Positions 1 to 6,694 of a DNA stretch of 7,203 bases are shown in pieces. The translations under genes and the position numbers were made by a program. Origin of the DNA: Chloroflexota bacterium. Its GTDB lineage: Bacteria; Chloroflexota; UBA6077; CF-72. The notes below the pieces were generated by a model, which was not told the origin of the DNA, made no database searches, and saw nothing but the letters and a program-made list of their open reading frames with translations. Numbering within the stretch: the first letter of the stretch is position 1; each line of letters starts with the position of its first letter. The DNA is taken from the NCBI GenBank assembly GCA_019247135.1, contig JAFAPL010000828.1, forward strand, positions 1 to 7,203. Direction: 5' to 3'.

Positions 1-1
1 C

Positions 2-727
2 GGTCTCGCGCTCGCCTGGAATACCCCGCTGTCCATCCCGGGCGTGAGCACGTGGGCCGGCCTGATGCCCGGGACGCACATCATCGGCGGCGCCTTCGTC
101 GCCGGCGGCCGCGCCGTCGATTGGTGGGCCTCCGCCACCGAGTCTGACCTGTCGCACGTGTTGAGCCTCGCCGAACGCGCACCCGCCGGCGCGGCTGGCC
201 TCGTCTGCTTGCCCTTCCTCGCGGGCGAACGTTCACCCTTATGGGATGCCTCAGCACGTGGTGCGTTCATCGGCCTTACCTTCGAGCACGGAGCCTCGCA
301 CCTGGCGCGCGCGGTGTTGGAGGCGACGGCATTCGAGCTCCGCCTCCTCACCGACGCAGTTCTCGGCGCCGGGGCCCGAATCGATGAACTGCGCGTCTGC
401 GGCGGCCAGGCGCGCAGCCGATTGTGGAACCAGGTCAAAGCCGACATCACCGGCCTCCCCGCACGTGTGCCGCGGCTGCCCGAAGTGGCGCTCATGGGCG
501 ATGCCATCTGCGCCGCGATCGGCATCGGCCTCTACCCTGACCTGGTCCAGGCAGGCGAAGCGATGGTGCATATCGCCGAGGTCATCCAGCCGAACACCGC
601 CGTACGCGAAATCTACGACGAGCTCTTCGGCGTGTACCGCGCCGCCTACGGCGCCTTTAAACCCTTTTTCGAACCCCTCGCTCGCGCTGGCTACTCGTCC
701 AAAGCTTCGACGTCGAACGCGCCGTGA
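2..727 (+). CDS. FGGY-family carbohydrate kinase, C-terminal part (5' end outside window)
   Basis: This is the C-terminal actin-like domain of an FGGY sugar kinase, which uses ATP to phosphorylate a sugar or polyol in the cytoplasm. The frame is open from base 2, giving 241 visible residues. FGGY proteins are usually about 500 residues, so roughly half is missing upstream; the GTG at 44 is internal, not a start. Visible family marks are the segment LPFLAGERSPLWD followed by ARGAFIGLT, a RAVLEATAFELR helix, and the nucleotide-side signature LRVCGGQARSRLWNQ with ADITGLP. The usual ALGAA stretch reads EVALMGDAICAAIG. Xylulokinase or gluconokinase are the closest general types, but the substrate cannot be read from this half. 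Its last 37 bases overlap the end of the convergent cupin gene. Family assignment is firm; substrate unknown. Confidence 0.88.
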   Translation, partial: GLALAWNTPLSIPGVSTWAGLMPGTHIIGGAFVAGGRAVDWWASATESDLSHVLSLAERAPAGAAGLVCLPFLAGERSPLWDASARGAFIGLTFEHGASHLARAVLEATAFELRLLTDAVLGAGARIDELRVCGGQARSRLWNQVKADITGLPARVPRLPEVALMGDAICAAIGIGLYPDLVQAGEAMVHIAEVIQPNTAVREIYDELFGVYRAAYGAFKPFFEPLARAGYSSKASTSNAP

Positions 728-1065
728 AAGAGCAGAACGAACAGGCACGGCCCGTCCTCCGTCGCCTGGTGGCGCATCGGCTCTCCCGCGGGAAAGTGTG
801 CATACGAGCCCGGCCCGATCACCTCGCCATTTGCCTCGAGCTGGCCTTCGAGTACGACGATGGTGTGGGCCGCCGTGTGGCGATGCAGCCGACCTTTCAG
901 CCCTCGGGGATATCGCACCACGTAGTGCTCCTCGCCCGAGACCGGGTCTTCGTACAGCAACCGCAGCGCAATGGGCCTGTCGTAGACTGCCGCCGCGGCC
1001 GCGCCTGGCTCGCGTAGCTCGAGCGACCGCAGCTCGCCCACGATCGTGGCCGCCTTCTCGCTCAT
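691..1065 (-). CDS. small single-domain cupin protein
   Basis: A 124-residue protein with one cupin (double-stranded beta-helix) domain, probably cytoplasmic and metal-binding; its reaction cannot be inferred. Motif 1 runs G55-x5-H61-x-H63-x3-H67-x6-G74, with histidine where the consensus has glutamate. Motif 2 is a variant, G86-x5-PAG with H99 four residues after the glycine. Likely metal ligands are H61, H63, H67 and H99. The frame extends upstream to about 1314, but that part is arginine- and proline-rich and antisense to the next gene's coding region, so the ATG at 1065 (MSEKAATIV) is chosen; a weak GGTGGA lies just upstream. It is the last gene of a leftward cluster, 17 nt after its neighbour, and its stop lies inside the end of the kinase gene. 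Confidence 0.85.
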   Translation of the reverse strand: MSEKAATIVGELRSLELREPGAAAAAVYDRPIALRLLYEDPVSGEEHYVVRYPRGLKGRLHRHTAAHTIVVLEGQLEANGEVIGPGSYAHFPAGEPMRHQATEDGPCLFVLLFHGAFDVEALDE

Positions 1066-1082
1066 GCGTCCACCGTATCGGC

Positions 1083-1526
1083 TCAGACCCAGTCGAGCGG
1101 AGACTGACGCATCCAGCGCGCGCCCTCCTTCATCCGCTCGGGGTACACGAGTGGGTAGCGCGCGCGGAAGCCGTATATCGCGCGCACCGTGATCCAGTAG
1201 AAGAGCGGATGACGGATCGCGTGGTTCACCTGGTCCAGGGCGAGATGCGCGGCCAGGCCGCCGGCCAGGTTGAGGCTCAGACGCGTACCACGCATGAGCA
1301 GCCCAAATACCCATTCCCAGGCGTGGAGCGGCAGGATCAAGTAGCGCGTTTCCTCACCTGATCGGCGATTGACGACCAGATCGATCAGATGGTCCAGATC
1401 GACGAGGACGCCGGCGATGAGGATGGGCAGAGCGTCGCGCCAGCGATGCGTCCGACGCACCACCAGCGCCGCGAGCCCGAGAGAGACGGCGGCGTGGTAA
1501 CGCGGGCGCGGCATGCTGCCGATCAT
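1083..1526 (-). CDS. small membrane protein of the YdjM/DUF457 predicted metal-dependent hydrolase type
   Basis: A 147-residue predicted inner-membrane protein. Visible marks are an early histidine (H11) in a helix start RYHAAVSLGLAAL, an LVDLDHLIDL motif (D43, D45, H46) inside a hydrophobic helix at about 33-51, H68 in LPLHAWEW, and H94/D98/H102 in AAHLALDQVNH. Spaced His and Asp residues within membrane helices are typical of the membrane-bound YdjM/DUF457 family, which is annotated as metal-dependent hydrolase although activity is little tested. The C-terminal 40 residues are basic and aromatic and probably cytosolic. The ATG at 1526 is 12 nt after the stop of the molybdoenzyme gene, with a weak AGG before it; an ATG four codons in (1514) is the alternative. 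The tight spacing suggests co-transcription with both neighbours. Family call is moderate to good; substrate unknown. Confidence 0.75.
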   Translation of the reverse strand: MIGSMPRPRYHAAVSLGLAALVVRRTHRWRDALPILIAGVLVDLDHLIDLVVNRRSGEETRYLILPLHAWEWVFGLLMRGTRLSLNLAGGLAAHLALDQVNHAIRHPLFYWITVRAIYGFRARYPLVYPERMKEGARWMRQSPLDWV

Positions 1527-1538
1527 TGTGCCTGACGA

Positions 1539-2534
1539 TCAGCTGACGGAGATCTCGGCGACCCACTTGACCCACTGGTAGCCGCGACGGCCGGGCACCA
1601 CCAGGCGCACCGGGTAGCCGTGTCCGGGCGAGAGCACCTCGTCGCCGACGTGCGTCGCGAGTAACGCGTTGCGCACATCAGCCAGCGGAAACTCGATGCG
1701 ATGCCCGGTTACCGAGGTCACCGTCACCGCATGCCCCACCTGCGCGTAGGTGTCGAGGATCTCAACGAGCGAGACGCCGGACCAGGCCTGTTCGGTCCAC
1801 CAGCCGCTGGTGCAGTCGAGTACCGCCTGGACCTCGCGTCGCGGGTGCCTCAGCAAGTCGTCCAGTGACAGCTGGCGCTCGCCCACGCGGAGGCGCCACG
1901 TCTCCGCCTTAATCGAGGGGACGCTGTCAAAGAGCCAGATCTCCGCGGGATAGTCATTCGAGGAAAAAGACGCTGCGTGTTTCGAGCCGCTCGGCAGTCG
2001 CATCGCGTTCCACAGCCCGGCAAGCGGCTCGACCGCGGTCCAACCGGCTGCTCCCGCGAGCGCAACCACGCCCAGCCGCAGGGCGGTGCGGCGCGATACT
2101 ACCGGCGCGCTTGCTCGGTTGGGGCGCCGCCTGATCCACGCATGCCAGCCGACGAATGGCAAGAGGCCGATGCCGAGGGCCACGTGGACGTTCATCGGCG
2201 AGTAGCCCCAGAACAGGTCGAAAGAAATGATGTTCAGCGTCCACGCCAGGCCGAGCACAACGGTGGCGAGCAGCGCACTGGCAGCGATACAGCCCCAGTA
2301 AGTCGAGCTGTCGCGCCCGAGCCTCCGACGCAGGCTGGGCAGGACGATGCCTGTTTTCCAGCCGATCAGAAGAAGCAGCGCGAGCCCCAGCGCACGGTGC
2401 AGCTGAAACAACGACACTGCGCTGCCCTGTGGCAGCGCCCAGCCGAGCAGGCCCGACAACACGAGCGCCAGCAACGTGGCAAGGAGCAGGTCATTCGTGA
2501 CACGCCGCGGCACGGGTGCTCCGTCAGGTCCCAT
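1539..2534 (-). CDS. membrane-anchored molybdopterin-dependent oxidoreductase (sulfite-oxidase fold) with N-terminal cytochrome-b-like helices
   Basis: A 331-residue fusion. Four hydrophobic helices lie at about 14-34, 42-64, 82-102 and 116-136, with histidines H46 (LHRALG), H117 (NVHVALG) and H131 (GWHAW) placed as candidate heme b ligands. A twin-arginine-like SRRTALRLG (R148, R149) precedes a fifth hydrophobic segment at about 150-169. From about 195 follows an oxidoreductase molybdopterin-binding domain: LDCTSGWW with C241 as likely molybdenum ligand, WSGVSLVEIL, and the closing GYPVRLVVPG...VKWVAEI. By family, electrons would pass between the membrane quinone pool and an extracytoplasmic Mo site; this is inference. 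The ATG at 2534 is preferred. A GTG at 2597 would add 21 residues whose codons include TTA and ATA twice each, unlike the rest of this G+C-rich gene. It heads the leftward cluster. Substrate unknown. Confidence 0.86.
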   Translation of the reverse strand: MGPDGAPVPRRVTNDLLLATLLALVLSGLLGWALPQGSAVSLFQLHRALGLALLLLIGWKTGIVLPSLRRRLGRDSSTYWGCIAASALLATVVLGLAWTLNIISFDLFWGYSPMNVHVALGIGLLPFVGWHAWIRRRPNRASAPVVSRRTALRLGVVALAGAAGWTAVEPLAGLWNAMRLPSGSKHAASFSSNDYPAEIWLFDSVPSIKAETWRLRVGERQLSLDDLLRHPRREVQAVLDCTSGWWTEQAWSGVSLVEILDTYAQVGHAVTVTSVTGHRIEFPLADVRNALLATHVGDEVLSPGHGYPVRLVVPGRRGYQWVKWVAEISVS

Positions 2535-2538
2535 TGTG

Positions 2539-2546
2539 CCACGTGG
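2539..2546. promoter_or_regulatory. CCACGTGG palindrome next to the molybdoenzyme start
   Basis: A perfect 8-bp palindrome, CCACGTGG, extends with one mismatched base to TGCCACGTGGGCA at 2537-2549. It lies 4 bp upstream of the preferred ATG (2534) of the leftward molybdoenzyme gene. A bound regulator there could block translation initiation or transcription. It may be chance in G+C-rich DNA, and no regulator is identified. Confidence 0.2.
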
Positions 2547-2574
2547 GCAGCCTATCCGTAATATCGGTAAGGCC

Positions 2575-2592
2575 CGAATGGGAATCGAATGG
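2575..2592. repeat. CGAATGG direct repeat spaced by one helical turn
   Basis: Two identical 7-mers, CGAATGG, start at 2575 and 2586, 11 bp apart, and are flanked by GGCC on both sides. Direct repeats one helical turn apart are a common layout for sites bound side by side by response regulators. They lie between the divergent molybdoenzyme and clpC genes. The repeat is seen directly; a regulatory role is inference. Confidence 0.35.
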
Positions 2593-2667
2593 CCCACGCA
2601 GGCGTTCTAACTGGTGTACGCCGTGACAACCCGCCCCACTAAAGATAAATGCGACACGGCACCAACT

Positions 2668-2687
2668 CTTATAGTCACACTATCAAG
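2668..2687 (+). promoter_or_regulatory. inverted repeat overlapping a -10-like box before clpC
   Basis: The arms CTTATAGT (2668-2675) and ACTATCAAG (2679-2687) are reverse complements apart from one extra base, separated by CAC. The left arm contains TATAGT (2670-2675), five of six matches to a sigma-70 -10 box, though no good -35 is found 16-18 bp upstream. Transcription would start near 2682, about 20 nt before the start codon. The outer CTT and TCAAG ends loosely resemble the HspR HAIR element (CTTGAGT-N7-ACTCAAG), but the match is partial and the spacing is one base short. An operator over the clpC promoter is a reasonable guess, not established. Confidence 0.4.
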
Positions 2688-2690
2688 TCT

Positions 2691-2695
2691 GAAGG
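2691..2695 (+). promoter_or_regulatory. ribosome binding site deciding the clpC start
   Basis: GAAGG lies 7 nt before the GTG at 2703. This good Shine-Dalgarno spacing supports GTG 2703 over the in-frame ATG at 2649, which has no purine-rich site and lies upstream of the -10-like box. Confidence 0.7.
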
Positions 2696-2702
2696 TCCTG
2701 AC

Positions 2703-5168
2703 GTGATTCCTCTCGAACGCTTTACCGACGAAGCACGCGAAGCTCTGATGCGAGTGCAGCAGCTGCTGCTCCGTCTTCGACACAACCAGCTCGACGCAGA
2801 GCACCTGTTGCTAGCGCTTCTCGGCGAGCCCGACGGTCTGATCAAAGCCGCTTTCGAGCAGCTCGACGGCTTTCAGGCTGCGAAGCTCCTGCAATATTTG
2901 CGCAACGAATTGAGCCGACGGCCAGTGGCCGCACAGGCACAGCCGATCTATATCACCGCGCGCGCGAAGCAAGCGATCGATGCCGCGCTGGCCAGCGCGC
3001 AGCAGCGTGGCGATCAGTTCGCCAGCACCGAGCACCTGCTGCTCGCGCTACTTGCTGACCCCAATGATGATCTCACGCGTGCCGCGGCCGACGCTGGCCT
3101 CACCCAGCAGGCGCTCGCCGCTGCCTTTGAGAAGGTGCGCGGCGGCCGCACGGTCGACAGCCCCACGGCTGAGGGTTCCTTCCAGGCCCTCGACAAGTAC
3201 GGTACCGACCTGACGGCGCTCGCGACTGCTGGAAAACTGGACCCGGTCATCGGACGCGAGGAAGAGATCCTCCGCCTCATGGAGGTGCTCGTCCGACGTA
3301 CCAAGAACAATCCGGTGCTGGTTGGCGAACCCGGCGTCGGCAAGACGGCCGTGGTCGAGGGCCTCGCCCAGCGCATCGCTACGGGCCAGGTGCCTGAGCC
3401 ACTCGAGGGCAAACGCCTTATCGCCATCGACATGGGCCTGCTGATCGCGGGTGCCAAGTTCCGCGGCGAATTCGAGGAACGCCTCAAGGCGGTAGTCGCC
3501 GAAACGAAGGCGTCGGACGGGAAAGTCATCCTGTTCGTCGATGAGCTGCACACGCTGGTCGGCACCGGCAACGCCGAAGGCGCGCTCGATGCCGCGAACC
3601 TGCTCAAGCCAGCGCTAGCGCGTGGCGAGCTGCGCATGATCGGCGCGACCACCAATGACGAATACCGCGAGCGCATCGAAAAGGATGCCGCCCTGGAGCG
3701 TCGCTTCGCACCGGTCTACGTCGACGAACCGTCGAGCGACGAGGCTTTGCAGATCCTGCACGGGTTGAGGGCACGCTATGAGCAGCACCATCAGCTGGGA
3801 ATTTCGGATGAGGCCCTCGAGACTGCCGTACGGCTGAGCGAGCGCTACATCCAGGACCGCAGCCTGCCCGATAAGGCCATCGATCTGATGGACGAGGCGG
3901 CGGCCAAGGTTCGACTGCGCACGGCCAACGAACAGGCCGAGTCTCCAGCCGCGCGCATCAAAAAGCTCAAGGCTGCCGAAGATGAAGCCTGGCAGAACCG
4001 CGACTACGAAGGCGCTGCCCAGGCCAAGGCCGACCGCCTCCGCCTGGAGGAGGAATTTCCAGACGCAGCAAGCGTCGATGCGCCTGTCGCCACGGTCACG
4101 CCTGAAGATGTCGCGGCGGTGGTCGCAACGTGGACTGGTGTGCCGGTCAAGACGCTCTACACCGAGGAAGCCGAGAAGCTGCTTCACCTGGAAGACGCGC
4201 TGCATGCGCGTGTGGTCGACCAGGACGAGGCCGTGGCCGCGGTCGCGGATGCGATTCGCCGCTCGCGGTCTGGTCTGAGCGATCCGCGCCGGCCGATCGG
4301 GTCCTTCCTGTTCCTGGGCCCGACGGGCGTCGGCAAGACCGAGCTCGCCAAGACCCTGGCAGACTACCTGTTCGACGACGAGGACGCGCTGTTGCGGCTG
4401 GACATGTCCGAGTACATGGAGCCGCACACCGTCAGCCGCCTGTTCGGCTCGCCGCCAGGCTATGTCGGGTTCGATCAAGGTGGTCAGCTCACCGAGGCTG
4501 TTCGCCGGCGTCCATACCAGGTGATCCTGTTCGACGAAGTCGAGAAGGCACACCCGGAGGTGTTCAACGCCCTGCTGCAGATCCTGGATGACGGTCGCCT
4601 GACGGATGGGCACGGTCGCACTGTCGACTTCCGCAACACGGTCATCATCATGACCTCCAACGTCGGCTCCACGCGGGCGTACGAGAAGCGGCGTGACACG
4701 CTCGGATTCAGTACGTCAGCAGAGGTGCGCGAGGACGAGCAGATCGAGCGGCGGCTCATGGACGAGCTGAAGAAGACCTTCCGCCCCGAGTTCCTGAACC
4801 GCATCGACGAGGTGATCGTCTTCCATCGCCTGCCGCGGGAGAGCCTGTACCAGGTGGTCGACAAGATGCTTGCCGACCTGCGGGTGCGGTTGGCCGAGCG
4901 CCAGCTCACGCTCGAGCTCAGCGAGGCAGCGCGGGCCTGGCTGGTCGACAACGGATACGACGAGGCGTACGGGGCGCGACCGCTGCGACGGTTGATCCAG
5001 CGCGAGGTCGAGAACGCGCTCGCACGTCGGGTGTTGTCCAACGAGTTCGCTGCTGGCGATCAGATCAAAGTGGACGTGGCCAAGGACCGGCTGATCTTCG
5101 AACAGCTGGCCGCGGCCGAGCCGCAGGCGGCCGCGGCGGTGACCGAACCGGCTCCGCAGGCAGCCTGA
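2703..5168 (+). CDS. clpC: ClpC-type AAA+ unfoldase, ATP-dependent Clp protease ATP-binding subunit
   Basis: An 821-residue cytoplasmic Hsp100 unfoldase that uses ATP to unfold proteins and thread them into ClpP for degradation. Numbering from GTG 2703: a two-repeat Clp N domain (about 1-145) beginning [14 protein letters not shown]; module D1 with Walker A GEPGVGKT (208-215), pore loop GAKFRGE (250-256), Walker B VILFVDE (275-281) and ERRF arginine finger (332-335); a short UVR-like middle region (about 416-452); module D2 with Walker A GPTGVGKT (539-546), pore loop GYVG (586-589), Walker B VILFDE (607-612) and FLNRIDE (697-703). LGF at 667-669 matches the ClpP-docking tripeptide, which ClpB lacks. 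Length and the short middle region fit ClpC, not ClpB. The Ala/Pro/Glu-rich tail (about 803-821) looks disordered. No clpP is in the window. A terminator follows directly. Confidence 0.97.
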   Translation: MIPLERFTDEAREALMRVQQLLLRLRHNQLDAEHLLLALLGEPDGLIKAAFEQLDGFQAAKLLQYLRNELSRRPVAAQAQPIYITARAKQAIDAALASAQQRGDQFASTEHLLLALLADPNDDLTRAAADAGLTQQALAAAFEKVRGGRTVDSPTAEGSFQALDKYGTDLTALATAGKLDPVIGREEEILRLMEVLVRRTKNNPVLVGEPGVGKTAVVEGLAQRIATGQVPEPLEGKRLIAIDMGLLIAGAKFRGEFEERLKAVVAETKASDGKVILFVDELHTLVGTGNAEGALDAANLLKPALARGELRMIGATTNDEYRERIEKDAALERRFAPVYVDEPSSDEALQILHGLRARYEQHHQLGISDEALETAVRLSERYIQDRSLPDKAIDLMDEAAAKVRLRTANEQAESPAARIKKLKAAEDEAWQNRDYEGAAQAKADRLRLEEEFPDAASVDAPVATVTPEDVAAVVATWTGVPVKTLYTEEAEKLLHLEDALHARVVDQDEAVAAVADAIRRSRSGLSDPRRPIGSFLFLGPTGVGKTELAKTLADYLFDDEDALLRLDMSEYMEPHTVSRLFGSPPGYVGFDQGGQLTEAVRRRPYQVILFDEVEKAHPEVFNALLQILDDGRLTDGHGRTVDFRNTVIIMTSNVGSTRAYEKRRDTLGFSTSAEVREDEQIERRLMDELKKTFRPEFLNRIDEVIVFHRLPRESLYQVVDKMLADLRVRLAERQLTLELSEAARAWLVDNGYDEAYGARPLRRLIQREVENALARRVLSNEFAAGDQIKVDVAKDRLIFEQLAAAEPQAAAAVTEPAPQAA

Positions 5169-5176
5169 CGCCGGCA

Positions 5177-5206
5177 AAAAAGAGGGGGCTTCGGCCCCCT
5201 CTTTTT
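5177..5206 (+). terminator. strong intrinsic terminator after clpC
   Basis: A perfect 13-bp stem (5177-5189 with 5194-5206) is capped by a TTCG loop closed by a C-G pair, an exceptionally stable tetraloop. The stem core is GAGGGGGC and ends in a five-T run on the plus strand. The matching A-run on the left arm means it could also act on the minus strand. It begins 8 nt after the clpC stop. Confidence 0.92.
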
Positions 5207-5223
5207 GGTACCCCACAGACGCG

Positions 5224-5760
5224 ATGTATTCGGTGCGGGCGATGAACGCCGCCGAGATCGAAGGCCCCCGCCTTGATGAAGCACTGGATGTCTTCAGCGC
5301 CGCCATCGGCTTTCCACGCCGACACACCCGGGTCGTCGGCCTGGGCGACACCATGCGCCGCCACGCGCCTCGGTCAGGCTTCAAAGCACTGGGCGCGTTC
5401 GACTCGGCGGACACGCTGGTCGGTTTCACCTACGGGTACACCAGCCAGCCAGGGCTGTGGTGGCGCGAGCAGATCGTTTCCGGCCTCTCGACCGAGCAGC
5501 GGGACTTCTGGCTCGCGGACGCCTTCGAGCTCGCCGAGCTCCATGTCCACCCGTCCGCTCAGGGCAATCATCTCGGCAGTCAGCTGCACGACGGCCTGCT
5601 GCGCGATCTACCGCACGCGACAGCGCTGCTCTCGGTGATGCACCGCAGCGATCGCGCAAAACAGCTGTATGCCAGTCGCGGCTGGCAGGTCCTCATTCAA
5701 GAGCTGCGTTTTTCGACCGATCCGGCCACGCCCTTCAGCGTTCTCGGCCTGGAGCTATAA
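5224..5760 (+). CDS. GNAT-family N-acetyltransferase
   Basis: A 178-residue cytoplasmic protein with the GNAT fold, expected to move an acetyl group from acetyl-CoA to an amine on an unidentified substrate. The core strand and loop FELAELHVHPSAQGNHLGSQL (start at residue 101) is motif A, in which the consensus Q/R-x-x-G-x-G/A reads Q113-G-N-H116-L-G118, so the first glycine is histidine. Motif B is RAKQLYASRGW (144-154), the usual helix and YxxxGF-like end. The N-terminal part has a WWREQ segment and is little conserved. The start is uncertain: ATG 5224 has no Shine-Dalgarno site, and ATG 5242 follows GGTGCGGG. Either is very close to the clpC terminator, so the gene needs its own promoter there or read-through. 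The next gene starts 10 nt downstream. Confidence 0.82.
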   Translation: MYSVRAMNAAEIEGPRLDEALDVFSAAIGFPRRHTRVVGLGDTMRRHAPRSGFKALGAFDSADTLVGFTYGYTSQPGLWWREQIVSGLSTEQRDFWLADAFELAELHVHPSAQGNHLGSQLHDGLLRDLPHATALLSVMHRSDRAKQLYASRGWQVLIQELRFSTDPATPFSVLGLEL

Positions 5761-5770
5761 GCTCGCCCAC

Positions 5771-6691
5771 ATGCGGATCGGATTTATCGGGCTCGGGATG
5801 ATGGGTTCGCGCATGGTCGCCAACCTCCAGAAGACGGGACAGCACGAACTCGTGGTGTATGACGTTCGGCGCGAGGCCGGCGAAGCGGCGCTCGCGGCCG
5901 GTGCTCGCTGGGCCGAAACGCCAGCCGATGCGGCGCGCCAGAGTGAGATCCTGATGACGTCCTTGCCGGGCCCGCGCGAGGTCGAGGCCGTTGCGGTTGG
6001 TGCGCATGGCATTGCCGACGGCGGACAGCCGGGGTTGATCTGGGCCGAACTATCAACCTCCTCGCCGACACTGATCCGTCGTTTGCACAAGGACCTCGGC
6101 GAACGTGGCATCAAGGTGGTGGATGCGCCCGTCTCGGGCGGCATCGCCGGAGCTCAGGACGCGACGCTCCAGATCATGGTCGGCTGCGAGCCCGAGCTGT
6201 TCGAGCAGCTCAAACCCGTCCTCGCCGGGATCGGTGACAAGGTCGGTTACATGGGCCTGATCGGCGCCGGGGAGATCGCCAAACTCGTGCATAACCAGAT
6301 CGCGCTCGTTGTAGCCCAGGTCGTCGCGGAAGGGCTGACGCTCGGCGTCAAGGCGGGAGTCGAACCTGAGCGGCTTCTCGAAGCCATCCGCGGCGGCGCG
6401 TACGGTCGCGGCGGCGGGGGCATCGGCAATTCGATTGAGAGCATCGTGTTCACCAGGAACTGGGACTCGCCGCGCTTCGCGTTGGCGCTGGCACGCAAAG
6501 ATCTTGGGTTGGCGACCGATCTCGGCAATGAAATGGGCGTGCCAATGCCGCTCGCCGCCCTTGCCGAGCAGGCGCTGATCGAATGCCTGAACCGCGGCTG
6601 GGGCGGCAAGGACATGACCGCGACCTGGGCGCTTCAGGAAGAGCGCGCGCAAGTAGAGGTCCGCGGCACCACCCGCGTGGCGACTACGTAG
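5771..6691 (+). CDS. NAD(P)-dependent oxidoreductase of the 3-hydroxyisobutyrate dehydrogenase / tartronate semialdehyde reductase family
   Basis: A 306-residue beta-hydroxyacid dehydrogenase, close to the usual 290-300. It would oxidise a small beta-hydroxyacid, or reduce the semialdehyde, with NAD or NADP in the cytoplasm. The Rossmann start FIGLGMMGSRM (5-15) carries GxGxxG, followed by D31 after the second strand, which can favour NAD over NADP. The substrate loop is DAPVSGG (118-124). The catalytic region GAGEIAKLVHNQ has lysine K171 and N175, and KDLGLA starts at K243. The residue before N175 is histidine, where many members have Asn-Asn. The ATG at 5771 is chosen because residues then begin MRIGFIGLG; the longer open frame overlaps the acetyltransferase. 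Only a distant GGAG (5751-5754) precedes it. Probably co-transcribed with the acetyltransferase. Exact substrate is undetermined. Confidence 0.88.
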   Translation: MRIGFIGLGMMGSRMVANLQKTGQHELVVYDVRREAGEAALAAGARWAETPADAARQSEILMTSLPGPREVEAVAVGAHGIADGGQPGLIWAELSTSSPTLIRRLHKDLGERGIKVVDAPVSGGIAGAQDATLQIMVGCEPELFEQLKPVLAGIGDKVGYMGLIGAGEIAKLVHNQIALVVAQVVAEGLTLGVKAGVEPERLLEAIRGGAYGRGGGGIGNSIESIVFTRNWDSPRFALALARKDLGLATDLGNEMGVPMPLAALAEQALIECLNRGWGGKDMTATWALQEERAQVEVRGTTRVATT

Positions 6692-6694
6692 TAC

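Noticed and set aside
246..1361. Long plus-strand open frame (371 codons) across the kinase end, cupin and DUF457-like gene
   Set aside because: Its product is arginine-, serine- and proline-rich with no domain, typical of a shadow frame in G+C-rich DNA. The overlapped genes all have recognisable folds.
2623..2649. GTGACA with GATAAA as an alternative plus-strand promoter
   Set aside because: The spacing is 15 bp and both boxes are only partial matches. It is possible, but weaker than the TATAGT region.
2649..2702. Upstream ATG start adding 18 residues to ClpC
   Set aside because: There is no ribosome binding site, the extension overlaps the probable promoter, and the Clp N domain normally starts close to the FTDEA motif. 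GTG 2703 has GAAGG at good spacing.
3615..4613. Minus-strand open frame (332 codons) inside clpC
   Set aside because: It is antisense to the conserved AAA+ modules and has no domain signature. Long antisense frames are expected at this base composition.
5112..5165. Ala/Pro-rich ClpC tail ending in Ala-Ala, resembling an ssrA-like degron
   Set aside because: Low-complexity tails are common in G+C-rich ClpC proteins, and two terminal alanines alone are not enough to propose self-degradation.
5669..5770. N-terminal extension of the dehydrogenase (34 codons)
   Set aside because: It is out of frame over the end of the acetyltransferase and arginine-rich, and the Rossmann fold starts right at ATG 5771.
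6683..6692. ACTACGTAGT, a 10-bp perfect palindrome at the dehydrogenase stop
   Set aside because: It is too short and weak for a terminator, lacks a T-run, and is largely explained by the TAG stop codon context between convergent genes.
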